Below are positions 15,496-23,620 of a stretch of 45,805 nt of DNA, piece by piece. Source of the stretch: Fictibacillus arsenicus (GTDB lineage: Bacteria; Bacillota; Bacilli; Bacillales; Fictibacillaceae); assembly GCF_001999465.1 (NCBI RefSeq), contig NZ_MQMF01000008.1, positions 1-45,805 of the forward strand, written 5' to 3'. The notes beneath the pieces are model-generated. The model ran no database searches. It saw nothing but the letters and a program-made list of their open reading frames with translations, and was not told where the DNA came from. The position numbers were made by a program, and so were the translations under genes. Numbering within the stretch: the first letter of the stretch is position 1; the number at the start of each line of letters is the position of its first letter.

Positions 15496-15537
15496 AAAAA
15501 GCCACCTTGGAACCTTTCCTGCCAAGGTGACTTTTTT
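15496..15537 (-). terminator. Terminator of the RND transporter gene
   Basis: Arms GCCACCTTGG (15501-15510) and CCAAGGTGAC (15522-15531) form the stem; the minus strand ends in a run of Ts. It begins directly at the RND stop codon. Confidence 0.85.
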
Positions 15538-15538
15538 A

Positions 15539-18500
15539 TTAAGCTGCTGCTTTTGCCTGCTTTTTCTTTTTACGTTTAAACAAGTTGCCGATATTTGCAA
15601 GCATTTCATAGATTACCGGTACGACAACAAGTGTAAGCAATGTTGATACAGATAGACCGCCGATAACTACGATTGCCAAACTCTTTGAGACAAGACTGCC
15701 GCTTGCTCCGCCAAACATAAGCGGAATCATAGCACAGATCGTCGCTACAGCAGTCATCAAAATTGGACGAAGACGGGTAGAGCCCGCTTCCAGGATCGAT
15801 TCTCTTACGCTCAACCCTTTTTCACGCTGCTGCTGAACGCGGTCGATGAATACAATAGCATTTGTTACAACAATACCGATCAGCATGAGTGCACCGATTA
15901 ATGATGAGATATCGACTGGGATTCGTGTAATAACAAGTGCCAGGATTGCTCCTACCGCTGCGAGCGGCAATGAGAACAGGATCGCAAATGGTGCGCGTGC
16001 CTGACCGAATGTAATTACCATGATTAAGTATACGATTAGAATAGCCGCTCCCATCGTCATGAAGAGATCCATGAACTGTTCGTTCATTTCTTCTCCAACT
16101 CCGCCTAAAGCTACCGATACGCCAGCAGGTTTCTCAATGTTTTTAAGGATGTTCGCAATATCAGCGTTAACTTTTTTGATGTTTTTATCTATGATGATAC
16201 CCGTAACCTGGAGATACTCTTTCCCGTCTTTACGGAATACTTGAGCTTTTGCAGGCTGAAGCGATAGTTCAGCTACATCCTTTAAAGCAACTGGACCTTT
16301 TACAGGAGAAAGAATCGTCGTATTCAATAAATCGTCACGATCCTTTACATCACTTAAATCATAGTTCATCATGACCGGCAGTTTAATGCCTTCCAACGTA
16401 ATTTGGCCAACTGGGCTGCTTGCTGTTAATCCTCTTACTTGCTGAGCAATTTCAGCTGGTGTTAATCCAGCTTCTTGTGCTTTTGATTGATCAACATTTA
16501 ATACCCACTCATTTTTTAAATCTTCATTGTTGGATTGAACGTTTTCAAGCCCTTTAACATCTTGCAGTTCTGCTGTCAGCTTCTCAGCCATCGGAGCCAG
16601 ATCAGCTTGCTTTTCAGCCGTTATATTTAAACTGATGGCATCAGAGCTTCCACCCATCATGCTTGCCATTGAGGCCGAAATTGTTGCAGGTGCGTATTCT
16701 TTTTCAAGTGCTTTCATTTCTTCAACAAACTTTTCTGTATCCGCACCTTTTTCCATCTTAGCTACTAACCTTGCTGTGTTGTTTCCTTGAGCCATTCCCC
16801 ATTGAGCCATCTCACTCGATACGCCAACTTGAGAGTAGCTTGAAACCACACCGTCGTAATTATTGATCACTTCTTCAAGCTTATATGTTCCTTCTTTTAC
16901 AGCATCAAGAGATGTATCCTTCGGGTATTCGATACTTACATTTACCATGCTTTCATCTGCTGATGCCATAGACCCTGCTGGCATGACAACATAAAGAGCG
17001 ATCGAACCAGCAAATAACAAGAAGCAAAGCCCGCTCACGATCCATTTATGGTTCAGTGACCAATTTAGGATGTTTAAATATCGTCTTGGCGGTTTTGGTG
17101 TATGTTCTTTTACATTCTTCAGCATTTTATAGCTCATTAATGGTACTACTGTAAGTGCTACAAGCAATGATGCCAATAGAGAATAAACCATCGTTAATGC
17201 AAAAGGCATAAAGAATACACCTAGTGCACCTTCAACTAAACCAACCGGCAGGAATACTGCGATCGTTGTAATCGTAGAAGACGTGATTGCTTTTGCTACT
17301 TCTCCTACAGAATCAACAATCAATTCCTTAGAGCGTTCTCCTGTCTGCAAACGGCGGAAAATATTCTCGATTACTACGATACTATCATCTACTAAACGTC
17401 CAACTGCTACAGCCAGGCCGCCCAGTGTTAAAACATTGAGTGTTATGCCTGATTGATGCAATAAGAACAGTGTTAAGAAAATGGATAACGGAATACTGAT
17501 TACTGCTATTACCGTTGACTTAAAGTGGCGCAAGAATAGAAGGATAACGATAGATGCAAACAACGCTCCAAGCGCAACTTCTTTTGCCATGCTCATTACA
17601 GAATCATAAACGGAATCAGATGTTGCATAGAACACTGAAAGTTTAAATGTGTCCCTATATTGCTTATTGATTTCTTTCATTTTCTCGCGCACATCGTCAC
17701 CAATCTGGACGGCGTTTGCACTAGCTTCTTTCGTTACCGATAAGTACATCGCGTCTTTTCCATCAACATGTGTAAACGATTCAAGACGCTGTTCATCTTT
17801 TAGTTCAGCCACATCTTTTAATAAAACACCAGGTGCAACCGCAATGTTTTTCCACGCATTCAAGTCTTTCATTTCACCTAATACCCGAAGCGTGTTTGTT
17901 TTTTCATCAAGCGTTACGTTTCCTGCAGGAAGTGAAACATCTTTCCCTTGCAGAGCTCCCATGATTTGAGGCGCTGCTACCTTCTTTTCCAAAAGCTTAT
18001 CTTGATCTAGGGTTAACGTAATTTCTCGTGTTGCTTTTCCGAATAAGGCAACATCAGCTATCCCTTCTACACCCTCTAACTGGGGAATCACTTCTTCCTC
18101 GATCAGTTGATAATCTTCCGTAGTAAATGCACCGTCTTTATTAATCGTCAGATCCATAATAGGAATCATGGAAGTGTTTAATTGAACGACGTACGGTTTG
18201 TTGATTCCTTCAGGCAGCGGGAAGTTGTTCGTCTTTCTTTCAACCTCTGCTGTTACTTCCTTCATGTCTGATTTCATATCAAATGTTAAATCAATTCGGG
18301 AAATCCCCTGACCAGAAACAGATGTTACGGACTCCACACCTTTTACATTGCGAAGCTCTTGTTCCATCGGCTCCGTAATGGAATCTGTCATTGTTTCCGA
18401 ATCCATGCCATCTGCAAGTGTCGTTACAGTAACCATCGGATTATCAATACTCGGTAAAAATTCCATCGGCAAGCGCTGTCCTGCATAAACCCCTAAAGCA

Positions 18501-18568
18501 GAAATCAGCAAACACATAATTACGATGGCTGAGCGGTTTTTCAATGAAAACCAAGTCAATTTCAACAT
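15539..18568 (-). CDS. swrC: RND family efflux permease (SwrC/YerP-like)
   Basis: The protein of about 1009 aa is an AcrB/SwrC-type inner membrane exporter. It has an N-terminal membrane helix followed by the porter domain, then helices with GRLVDDSIVVIENIFRRLQ (the charged proton-relay region). The second repeat has a helix near residue 520 and closing helices with TNAIVFIDRVQQQREKG. It starts at ATG 18568 (MLKLTWFSLKNR), preceded by GGAGGAAGG. In B. subtilis SwrC exports surfactin and confers solvent resistance; here no adaptor gene is adjacent, as for SwrC. The specific name is by resemblance. A candidate operator lies upstream at 18624-18641. Confidence 0.88.
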   Translation of the reverse strand: MLKLTWFSLKNRSAIVIMCLLISALGVYAGQRLPMEFLPSIDNPMVTVTTLADGMDSETMTDSITEPMEQELRNVKGVESVTSVSGQGISRIDLTFDMKSDMKEVTAEVERKTNNFPLPEGINKPYVVQLNTSMIPIMDLTINKDGAFTTEDYQLIEEEVIPQLEGVEGIADVALFGKATREITLTLDQDKLLEKKVAAPQIMGALQGKDVSLPAGNVTLDEKTNTLRVLGEMKDLNAWKNIAVAPGVLLKDVAELKDEQRLESFTHVDGKDAMYLSVTKEASANAVQIGDDVREKMKEINKQYRDTFKLSVFYATSDSVYDSVMSMAKEVALGALFASIVILLFLRHFKSTVIAVISIPLSIFLTLFLLHQSGITLNVLTLGGLAVAVGRLVDDSIVVIENIFRRLQTGERSKELIVDSVGEVAKAITSSTITTIAVFLPVGLVEGALGVFFMPFALTMVYSLLASLLVALTVVPLMSYKMLKNVKEHTPKPPRRYLNILNWSLNHKWIVSGLCFLLFAGSIALYVVMPAGSMASADESMVNVSIEYPKDTSLDAVKEGTYKLEEVINNYDGVVSSYSQVGVSSEMAQWGMAQGNNTARLVAKMEKGADTEKFVEEMKALEKEYAPATISASMASMMGGSSDAISLNITAEKQADLAPMAEKLTAELQDVKGLENVQSNNEDLKNEWVLNVDQSKAQEAGLTPAEIAQQVRGLTASSPVGQITLEGIKLPVMMNYDLSDVKDRDDLLNTTILSPVKGPVALKDVAELSLQPAKAQVFRKDGKEYLQVTGIIIDKNIKKVNADIANILKNIEKPAGVSVALGGVGEEMNEQFMDLFMTMGAAILIVYLIMVITFGQARAPFAILFSLPLAAVGAILALVITRIPVDISSLIGALMLIGIVVTNAIVFIDRVQQQREKGLSVRESILEAGSTRLRPILMTAVATICAMIPLMFGGASGSLVSKSLAIVVIGGLSVSTLLTLVVVPVIYEMLANIGNLFKRKKKKQAKAAA

Positions 18569-18623
18569 ATTTCCTTCCTCCATCCCCTGACGCCTCTACT
18601 AGTACAAAAGCCTCAAATTAATC

Positions 18624-18641
18624 ACAATACTTGGATATTGT
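18624..18641. promoter_or_regulatory. Inverted repeat upstream of the RND gene, candidate operator
   Basis: ACAATA-CTTGGA-TATTGT is a perfect 6-6-6 inverted repeat, with AATCA and GATTAAT sequences also flanking it symmetrically. It lies 56 bases before the RND start codon, where a repressor could act. No regulator gene is adjacent to test the link. Confidence 0.35.
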
Positions 18642-18715
18642 AGTACGATTAATCAGGAAAAACAAGTAACATTTATAAAAATTTTCCAAATTTACATAAA
18701 TAGAATTTTTTCAGC

Positions 18716-18753
18716 AAAAAGCTGCTCTCTTTTACAAGAGAACAGCCTTTTAA
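18716..18753 (-). terminator. Terminator of the NlpC/P60-like gene
   Basis: Arms AAGCTGCTCTCT and AGAGAACAGCCTT pair imperfectly across a TTTACA loop, with Ts following on the minus strand. Confidence 0.7.
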
Positions 18754-18763
18754 ATCTATGAAA

Positions 18764-19222
18764 TTACGGTAAATATCGACGAGCTCCAGCATAACTGTCT
18801 TTCCAGTATTTTGTGTTTAATGATTGGATGCGCACCCCTTTGGAAGTTGCCGCAATAAATTCCTTGTTTCCAAGATAGATTCCTACAAAAGAGATACTTT
18901 TACCGTTTGTTTTAAAGAAAACGAGATCACCCATTTTTTCCTTTCCTTTTACAACAGCTGCTCCGCCTTTATATTGAGCGGCTGAAGTTCTTGGAATGTC
19001 TTTATTCACTACAGTTGTTTTAAAAATGTATTTCGTAAAACCTGATGCATCAAAACCTTTTGGCGTTGTGCCTCCCCACTTAAATGGAGTTCCCTTATAG
19101 AGTTTAGCGGTTTCAGTTACTTCCTGATCATAGGATGGAGAAGCTTTTGCTGCGGTTACACCACCTAAAATTAATAGTGCAGCGAGCCCTAATGAAACAA
19201 ATGCCAGCAGTATACGTTTCAT
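18764..19222 (-). CDS. NlpC/P60-fold secreted protein lacking catalytic residues
   Basis: This secreted protein of about 152 aa has a signal peptide (ends near AAKAS) and one NlpC/P60 domain: YKGTPFKWGGTTPKGFDASGF, MGDLVFFK, SFVGIYLGNKEFIAA. Active members have Cys in GFDCSG, His in HVGIY and a third polar residue in FIHA. Here these are Ala62, Phe115 and Ala127 (numbering from the first possible Met), so hydrolysis of peptidoglycan is unlikely. The fold is otherwise intact, suggesting a binding or regulatory role. The start at 19222 (MKRILLA) fits AGAGG spacing. It lies between swrC-like and rsiX genes, with terminators on both sides. Confidence 0.85.
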   Translation of the reverse strand: MKRILLAFVSLGLAALLILGGVTAAKASPSYDQEVTETAKLYKGTPFKWGGTTPKGFDASGFTKYIFKTTVVNKDIPRTSAAQYKGGAAVVKGKEKMGDLVFFKTNGKSISFVGIYLGNKEFIAATSKGVRIQSLNTKYWKDSYAGARRYLP

Positions 19223-19302
19223 ATAAAACATCCTCTCTTAAATTAAGCTCTTACAATCTATTAGTCGATGGGCCGTACCGTTAAGTTACTTTTTTTTCAT
19301 AA

Positions 19303-19332
19303 GAAAAAGACTGCAAATTGCAGCCTTTTTCG
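19303..19332 (-). terminator. Terminator of sigX-rsiX
   Basis: Arms AAAAAGACTGC and GCAGCCTTTTT (one mismatch) form a hairpin just after the rsiX stop, with Ts on the minus strand. Confidence 0.75.
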
Positions 19333-19337
19333 ACATT

Positions 19338-20516
19338 CTATTGATAGTGATATACATTTTGTCCTGTAATGCCTTCGATAGGTTCATTTAGCTGATAAGG
19401 TCCAATAGAATCCAGATTAGCATTCTTAAACATTATAGATTCGTACCCATAGCTTTCGGCCGTAAGAAGTATTGCATCAATCATCATGAGGTCTTCTGTA
19501 TCGTCATGAGATAGTTCGATAGAGTCAGGAAATGTGATCTCAACGGAATCATCTGTAATTTCCCTAACTCCAAATTCTAAATCTTTTGGCAGCAGCGGTT
19601 TTAATCCGTACCCTTGTTCTTCATCCATAACCTCAAGTGCACCTTTTAATTCTCCAGGCAGTTCATCGTCTTCCAATCCTGCTGAAAATAGACTGACGAT
19701 AAAAGCGTCTGTAGTTGGTGCATCATAACGGAAATGAGGTGCCCCCGGAACTTCAAGATCTAAATAATTTAATGGACCCGTTCTAGGAAACTCATATCCC
19801 TCTTTACCATCTGTCCGGAATACCACTTTATACTTTTGGTTCTCGTTCGCAAAAGTCAGTGCCATCAAAGGCTTTAATAAAGATTCCTCTGCTTCATAAA
19901 TGGAACCTGCCGGCCAGTCAATAAAGACGGTTTCTTCTTCCTCAGTAATCTTTGCACGCTGAAGCGGACTTCCAGAAAGACCAGCCTTTGCTGGATCAAA
20001 CTTTTTCACATGCTCGTTCACCTTATCTAAATAATGATTCGGCTCTGTTACAAAACTAACAGGTATGACTAGCTGTGCCTGTTCATCCAGATATCCTACC
20101 GTTACCCAATCTTGATCAACCCCGACGCCATCAAGGCTGCTTTCTTGAATCGGTCCATGATATGCAACAGGTACAGCTTTGTTTTCAGATTTTAGACTTA
20201 CCTCTTCATCTGTGGCAGTTGAAGCCGCATCCATACCTTTGGATCCTTTGTCAGCTTCTATCGCTATTTTGCTCTGCTCCATTTTTCCACCATTTTTCAT
20301 AAGATCAGGAACAAAAACACCAAAAATAACAAGTGCACAAGCTGTCGCAAGGGCTGGAAGACTCCACGTCGGAAGCCGTTTCCCTTTATTGTCTTTATAA
20401 TGAACCTTCGCCTGTACCTTTAAATAAAGCTCTTGTTTGGATCGGCGGTCTTTTATAGGGGGCAGACTTTTAAGATGCTGTTCAATTTTTTCATCGTTCC
20501 ACTTAATTGGTTCCAT
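19338..20516 (-). CDS. rsiX: Anti-sigma-X factor
   Basis: The 392-aa protein begins EPIKWNDEKIEQHLKSLPPIKDRRS, the short N-terminal region that binds the sigma factor in RsiX. One membrane helix (about 50-67) follows and the remaining ~320 residues are extracytoplasmic, including a GerMN-like segment (GPLNYLDLEVPG, FRYDAPTTDAFIVSLFSAGL). It should hold SigX inactive at the membrane. Its start overlaps sigX by 14 bases, with GGAGGAGG upstream, indicating translational coupling. The length agrees with B. subtilis RsiX (about 370 aa). Confidence 0.88.
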   Translation of the reverse strand: MEPIKWNDEKIEQHLKSLPPIKDRRSKQELYLKVQAKVHYKDNKGKRLPTWSLPALATACALVIFGVFVPDLMKNGGKMEQSKIAIEADKGSKGMDAASTATDEEVSLKSENKAVPVAYHGPIQESSLDGVGVDQDWVTVGYLDEQAQLVIPVSFVTEPNHYLDKVNEHVKKFDPAKAGLSGSPLQRAKITEEEETVFIDWPAGSIYEAEESLLKPLMALTFANENQKYKVVFRTDGKEGYEFPRTGPLNYLDLEVPGAPHFRYDAPTTDAFIVSLFSAGLEDDELPGELKGALEVMDEEQGYGLKPLLPKDLEFGVREITDDSVEITFPDSIELSHDDTEDLMMIDAILLTAESYGYESIMFKNANLDSIGPYQLNEPIEGITGQNVYHYQ

Positions 20517-21048
20517 CTTTCAATTCCTCCTCCAGGCCCGGTTGCTGATCCAGCCATTTGCGCAATTCTTTTATAGCCCGGTGCTGGGTGGTTTTCACTT
20601 TGCTTTCTGTCCAACTTAAAATTTGCGCAGTTTCCGAGATAGATAGTGACTGAATGTACCGAAGTACGAGTACCTGCTGCTGATCTAAAGAACAGCGTTT
20701 AAGCATTTTATATAAATCTTTAAAAGACTCTTTCTTTGCTACTAACTCTTCTGGAAGGGGGTCCTGATCTCTTAGAACACTTTCACTTTCTTTAATGTCA
20801 AAGATCAAAAAGCGTTTATTGCGCCGTGATTGTTTTCTTAGCCAGTCAATGGCCACATGCCTGGCGATCGAATACAACCATGTTTTTTCTGAACTTTTTC
20901 CTTCAAAACTTTCATACGCGTTTAATACCCGGATATAAACTTCTTGGACGAGATCCTCCGCCGATTCACGGTTTCGGACCATATAAAAAAGAAATTGATA
21001 CAACGCGTGGTGATATTCATCGTATAACCGGTCGAACGTTTCCTTCAC
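20503..21048 (-). CDS. sigX: ECF sigma factor SigX
   Basis: The 181-aa ECF sigma factor is very close to B. subtilis SigX: LYDEYHHALYQFLFYMVRNR, EDLVQEVYIRVLNAYESFEG and SSEKTWLYSIARHVAIDW in region 2, and SISETAQILSWTESKVKTTQHRAIK in region 4. SigX directs genes that change cell-surface charge and wall metabolism. The start is a GTG with GGGGG 9 nt upstream. A promoter matching the SigX consensus lies 33 bases before the start, so the operon is probably autoregulated. It is co-transcribed with rsiX. Confidence 0.93.
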   Translation of the reverse strand: MKETFDRLYDEYHHALYQFLFYMVRNRESAEDLVQEVYIRVLNAYESFEGKSSEKTWLYSIARHVAIDWLRKQSRRNKRFLIFDIKESESVLRDQDPLPEELVAKKESFKDLYKMLKRCSLDQQQVLVLRYIQSLSISETAQILSWTESKVKTTQHRAIKELRKWLDQQPGLEEELKDGTN

Positions 21049-21080
21049 CTCGAATGGCCCCCTGTCTATCTATTTATGTA

Positions 21081-21106
21081 GTCGTATTTACTCATAAAAA
21101 GTTACA
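21081..21106 (-). promoter_or_regulatory. SigX-type promoter of sigX-rsiX
   Basis: On the minus strand TGTAAC (21101-21106) and CGAC (21081-21084) are separated by 16 bases. This fits the known SigX consensus and sits at the right distance before the sigX GTG. Confidence 0.8.
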
Positions 21107-21240
21107 TTACAAACATGTTACTCTACTAGTCTACTCTTATTTTAAGTGTCACGAAAGGACCAATTTGTCGATAATTACCAACAAAAGCTTTACTCCTTAG
21201 ACAAATAAAGTCGTTAAATAGAAAAAGGTGTTTCGTAAAC

Positions 21241-21475
21241 TTTGTTGCTTTTGGAAGTGGTTTACTTCCGTTCCAGGATGCTCGCTTTCCGCGGGGCGGG
21301 CGGTGAGCTATGTGTCATTAGGAGTCTTTACCTGTCCGCTTCAGGGAAGTATTCTTGCTCCTGCGTCTACATGTAATTGCTACCGATGTGAGCTTTCTCG
21401 TCGCATGCCTAGCGAGAAGCTTCTCAGGTGGTAGGGACGCACCTTGCGCTCCAATCAACTTTTCAATGAAGTCTA
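21241..21475 (+). repeat. Dispersed GC-rich repeat, copy A (divergent, enlarged)
   Basis: It opens with TTTGTTGCTTTT, continues TCCGTTCCAGGATGCTCGCT and CCGCGGGGCGGGCGGTGAGC, and closes with CACCTTGCGCTCCAATCAAC. These match copy C at 27.3 kb in the same order, but the middle has about 50 extra, unrelated bases. With the sigX promoter it fills the 480-bp gap between sigX and tetR. Confidence 0.8.
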
Positions 21476-21503
21476 TACATTAAAGAAAAAGGGAAAGAGA
21501 CAT

Positions 21504-21530
21504 AGAAAAAGACGCCGGGCTCGGCGTCTT
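21504..21530 (-). terminator. Terminator of the GNAT-TetR operon
   Basis: Perfect 9-bp arms AAGACGCCG and CGGCGTCTT with a GGCT loop; the minus strand continues TTTTT. It abuts the tetR stop codon. Confidence 0.9.
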
Positions 21531-22138
21531 TATTGCTGTACATAGTTCAAAAACATTTCTTCAATTGTATCCCAGGCAATTCGGTATTGTTCTTCTTCCC
21601 CTAAAAAAGAATAATGCAGTACATTGCCATCGCGAATTGCCCAGAAGATTCTTGAAATATTCTGCGGATCAATTTCCTTCTTGATTTCTCCGGACTGCTG
21701 GCCTTCTACTATAATATTTACAATGTAGTCGATAAAGCGGTTGTATCTCTCTGCAAGAATTTTTCTTAAATCTTCTTGCCTCGAGCCAAAAAGCCAAAAT
21801 TCAATATAAACACGCATTGTCTGCTGATCATCTTCTTTTAATTCTTGCTTTTTAAATCGCTTAAAGAGGTTTGCAAGTTTTTCTTTCGCACTGCTAAGGT
21901 GTGCGTTCACTTCATCCATTTCTTCAAAAAACGTGTTAGTGCGTTTTTTAAGAAGCTGTAAATAGATCTCTTCTTTGCTTTCGAAATAATTATAGATAGC
22001 ACCTTTGCTAATGTTTGAATCTTTTACGATATCATCAATAATTGTCGCTTGATATCCCTTTTCACCGAAACATTTTAAGGCGCTCTCAAGTATGTGGTTT
22101 CGTTTCTCTTCTTTATACTGAGCTGAAACTTTAGGCAT
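21530..22138 (-). CDS. TetR/AcrR family transcriptional repressor
   Basis: The 202-aa protein has an N-terminal TetR HTH (KRNHILESALKCFGEKGYQATIIDDIVKDSNISKGAIYNYFESKEEIY, residues 13-59) and a helical ligand-binding domain. It resembles YerO-type regulators, which in B. subtilis sit beside swrC; here the exporter is 3 kb away, so that link is weak. It is the second gene of an operon with the GNAT gene (51-bp gap). A 20-bp palindrome in front of that operon is its likely operator, giving autoregulation. GGAGG precedes the ATG. Confidence 0.88.
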   Translation of the reverse strand: MPKVSAQYKEEKRNHILESALKCFGEKGYQATIIDDIVKDSNISKGAIYNYFESKEEIYLQLLKKRTNTFFEEMDEVNAHLSSAKEKLANLFKRFKKQELKEDDQQTMRVYIEFWLFGSRQEDLRKILAERYNRFIDYIVNIIVEGQQSGEIKKEIDPQNISRIFWAIRDGNVLHYSFLGEEEQYRIAWDTIEEMFLNYVQQ

Positions 22139-22189
22139 GATGCTTCCTCCATTTATGACACGTCTTCCAATTCAAGTATAACAGAGTTT

Positions 22190-23107
22190 TCAGTCTATTT
22201 CGGAAAAAGTTTTTGCTGCTTGTGTTTCCAACTCTTTTTTAATCGGGCGCTCCATATGGACTTGTTCCACGAACTTAGTAAAACCCACCTCATTCAATAA
22301 GCGGTTTAATGAATCATTCTTTTTAGGAACATTCATCGTTAATCTTCTTACAGCCCCTTTTTCGGGAGCAAAAGCTAAATTAATCAAATTCGCTGTTGCT
22401 TCTTCCTCTAGTTTATATTCAGGATCTATTGCACACTGGTATAAAACAATCCCCGCCAATTCTCCAGTTTCTTTATAGCCCTTTTTATATACGGCATATC
22501 CAACGGGCTTTTCTCCATCCATCGCAACTGCACATGAAAAATCTTTTAAACTTGGAAATTGAGTTTGCCATGCAGTGAGAGGCTCAAAGAATGATAATGC
22601 TTTGATCTCCTGCATATCTGCCGCTTTCACAGTGACATTTTGACCTAGATCTTTAAATACAGAAATCTGACCTTCATGCTGCATTAATGCAAGTTCTTCA
22701 AACGTTTGATAGCCCATTTTTTCATATAACTTTATTGCTGTTTCATTCTCTTTAATTGCTTCTAATCGTGCAATATCTACATTCTGCTCTTCGTAGATTT
22801 CAAGGCAGACGGAGATTAATTTCTTTCCGATTCCCATTCCTCTAAAATCAGGTGCGATCGCTGTGCCGCCGTTCCATACATACTGTTTACCGTTAATCGT
22901 TCTAAAACTATTAAGTACAAATCCTGCGAGCTTCCCTTCGTAAACAGCTGCAACTGAATTTTCTAAAGAGATGCCCTCTCCTGTTACTTTTTGCAAGAAA
23001 CGGTTGAGATCCATTGTCATATCAGAGAAGTAGTGTTTCCAAGATTCATTCCATAAAGATATAGCTTCGTTAAAAGATAACTCACTAAAACGTTTAATGA
23101 CTAGCAC
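22190..23107 (-). CDS. GNAT family N-acetyltransferase with C-terminal extension
   Basis: The protein of about 305 aa has a GNAT domain in residues 1-145: the acetyl-CoA loop reads IAPDFRGMGIGKKLI, followed by ARLEAIKENETAIKLYEKMGY. The C-terminal half contains a second, more divergent GNAT-like fold (GYAVYKKGYKE, LINLAFAPEKGAVRRLTMNVP). The start is probably the GTG at 23107 with AGGGAG 8 nt upstream; the GTG three codons earlier would overlap that site. Substrate unknown. It leads the operon with tetR and lies behind the TetR-type operator. Confidence 0.82.
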   Translation of the reverse strand: MLVIKRFSELSFNEAISLWNESWKHYFSDMTMDLNRFLQKVTGEGISLENSVAAVYEGKLAGFVLNSFRTINGKQYVWNGGTAIAPDFRGMGIGKKLISVCLEIYEEQNVDIARLEAIKENETAIKLYEKMGYQTFEELALMQHEGQISVFKDLGQNVTVKAADMQEIKALSFFEPLTAWQTQFPSLKDFSCAVAMDGEKPVGYAVYKKGYKETGELAGIVLYQCAIDPEYKLEEEATANLINLAFAPEKGAVRRLTMNVPKKNDSLNRLLNEVGFTKFVEQVHMERPIKKELETQAAKTFSEID

Positions 23108-23132
23108 ATAATTCACTCCCTGAATTTGATTT

Positions 23133-23152
23133 TAAAACGACTGGTCGTTTTA
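23133..23152. promoter_or_regulatory. 20-bp palindromic operator for the TetR regulator
   Basis: TAAAACGAC-TG-GTCGTTTTA has perfect arms of 9 bp around a TG centre. It lies 26 bases before the GNAT GTG, in promoter position. The GAC..GTC core is typical of TetR-family operators. Confidence 0.75.
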
Positions 23153-23229
23153 TTTAATTTTATTTTATTAAAAGCAACAATGGTTGACTATTAAAATCGT
23201 TCGACAAAAATTTAATTACAGGTAACCAC

Positions 23230-23256
23230 AAAAAAACCTAAGCAGCCGGCTTAGGT
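23230..23256 (-). terminator. Terminator of the 98-aa hypothetical gene
   Basis: Arms ACCTAAGC and GCTTAGGT (23236-23243, 23249-23256) flank a short loop; the minus strand continues with seven Ts. Confidence 0.85.
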
Positions 23257-23552
23257 CATTTTCCTTCTAATAAGATTTTAAAGTGCTCATAATATTCTTC
23301 GAGCTTTCGATTCTCTTGCTGGATAAATTCTTCTCTTTGTTTATCAGAATTAAGTTGCAATGCTTTTTCTCCGAATTCACAAAGATCATCCAGTACACCG
23401 GATGTTTTTTCTCCAACTTCTACATCTTCCTTTAATAGCTGGCATATTTCAGTTAAACGGTTTAATTCATTTTCACTTGCGCTCTCTTTTTGAATGATTT
23501 GTCCGAGCATAGAATAGATAATTTCAGCGCGTTCTTTTGTCTGCGGTTTCAT
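23256..23552 (-). CDS. Hypothetical helical protein
   Basis: The protein of about 98 aa is rich in Glu, Lys and Gln and is predicted to be entirely helical, probably coiled coil (ERAEIIYSMLGQIIQKES, NRLTEICQLLKEDVEVG, EFIQQENRKLEEYYEHFK). No signal peptide or membrane segment. I do not recognise the family. The ATG at 23552 has GAGGAG upstream; the longer reading lacks one. It is divergent from the class A PBP gene, about 70 bases away, and has its own terminator. Confidence 0.7.
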   Translation of the reverse strand: MKPQTKERAEIIYSMLGQIIQKESASENELNRLTEICQLLKEDVEVGEKTSGVLDDLCEFGEKALQLNSDKQREEFIQQENRKLEEYYEHFKILLEGK

Positions 23553-23620
23553 GGAATCACTCCTCTTTCTATTATTTTTCCCCATCTTTCGTTACATAAA
23601 CTGTTTTATTTAGGAAGAGA

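Noticed and set aside
21228-21434. 68-aa open frame between sigX and tetR
   Set aside because: It lies entirely in the dispersed GC-rich repeat, has no family resemblance, and similar frames appear in other copies by composition.
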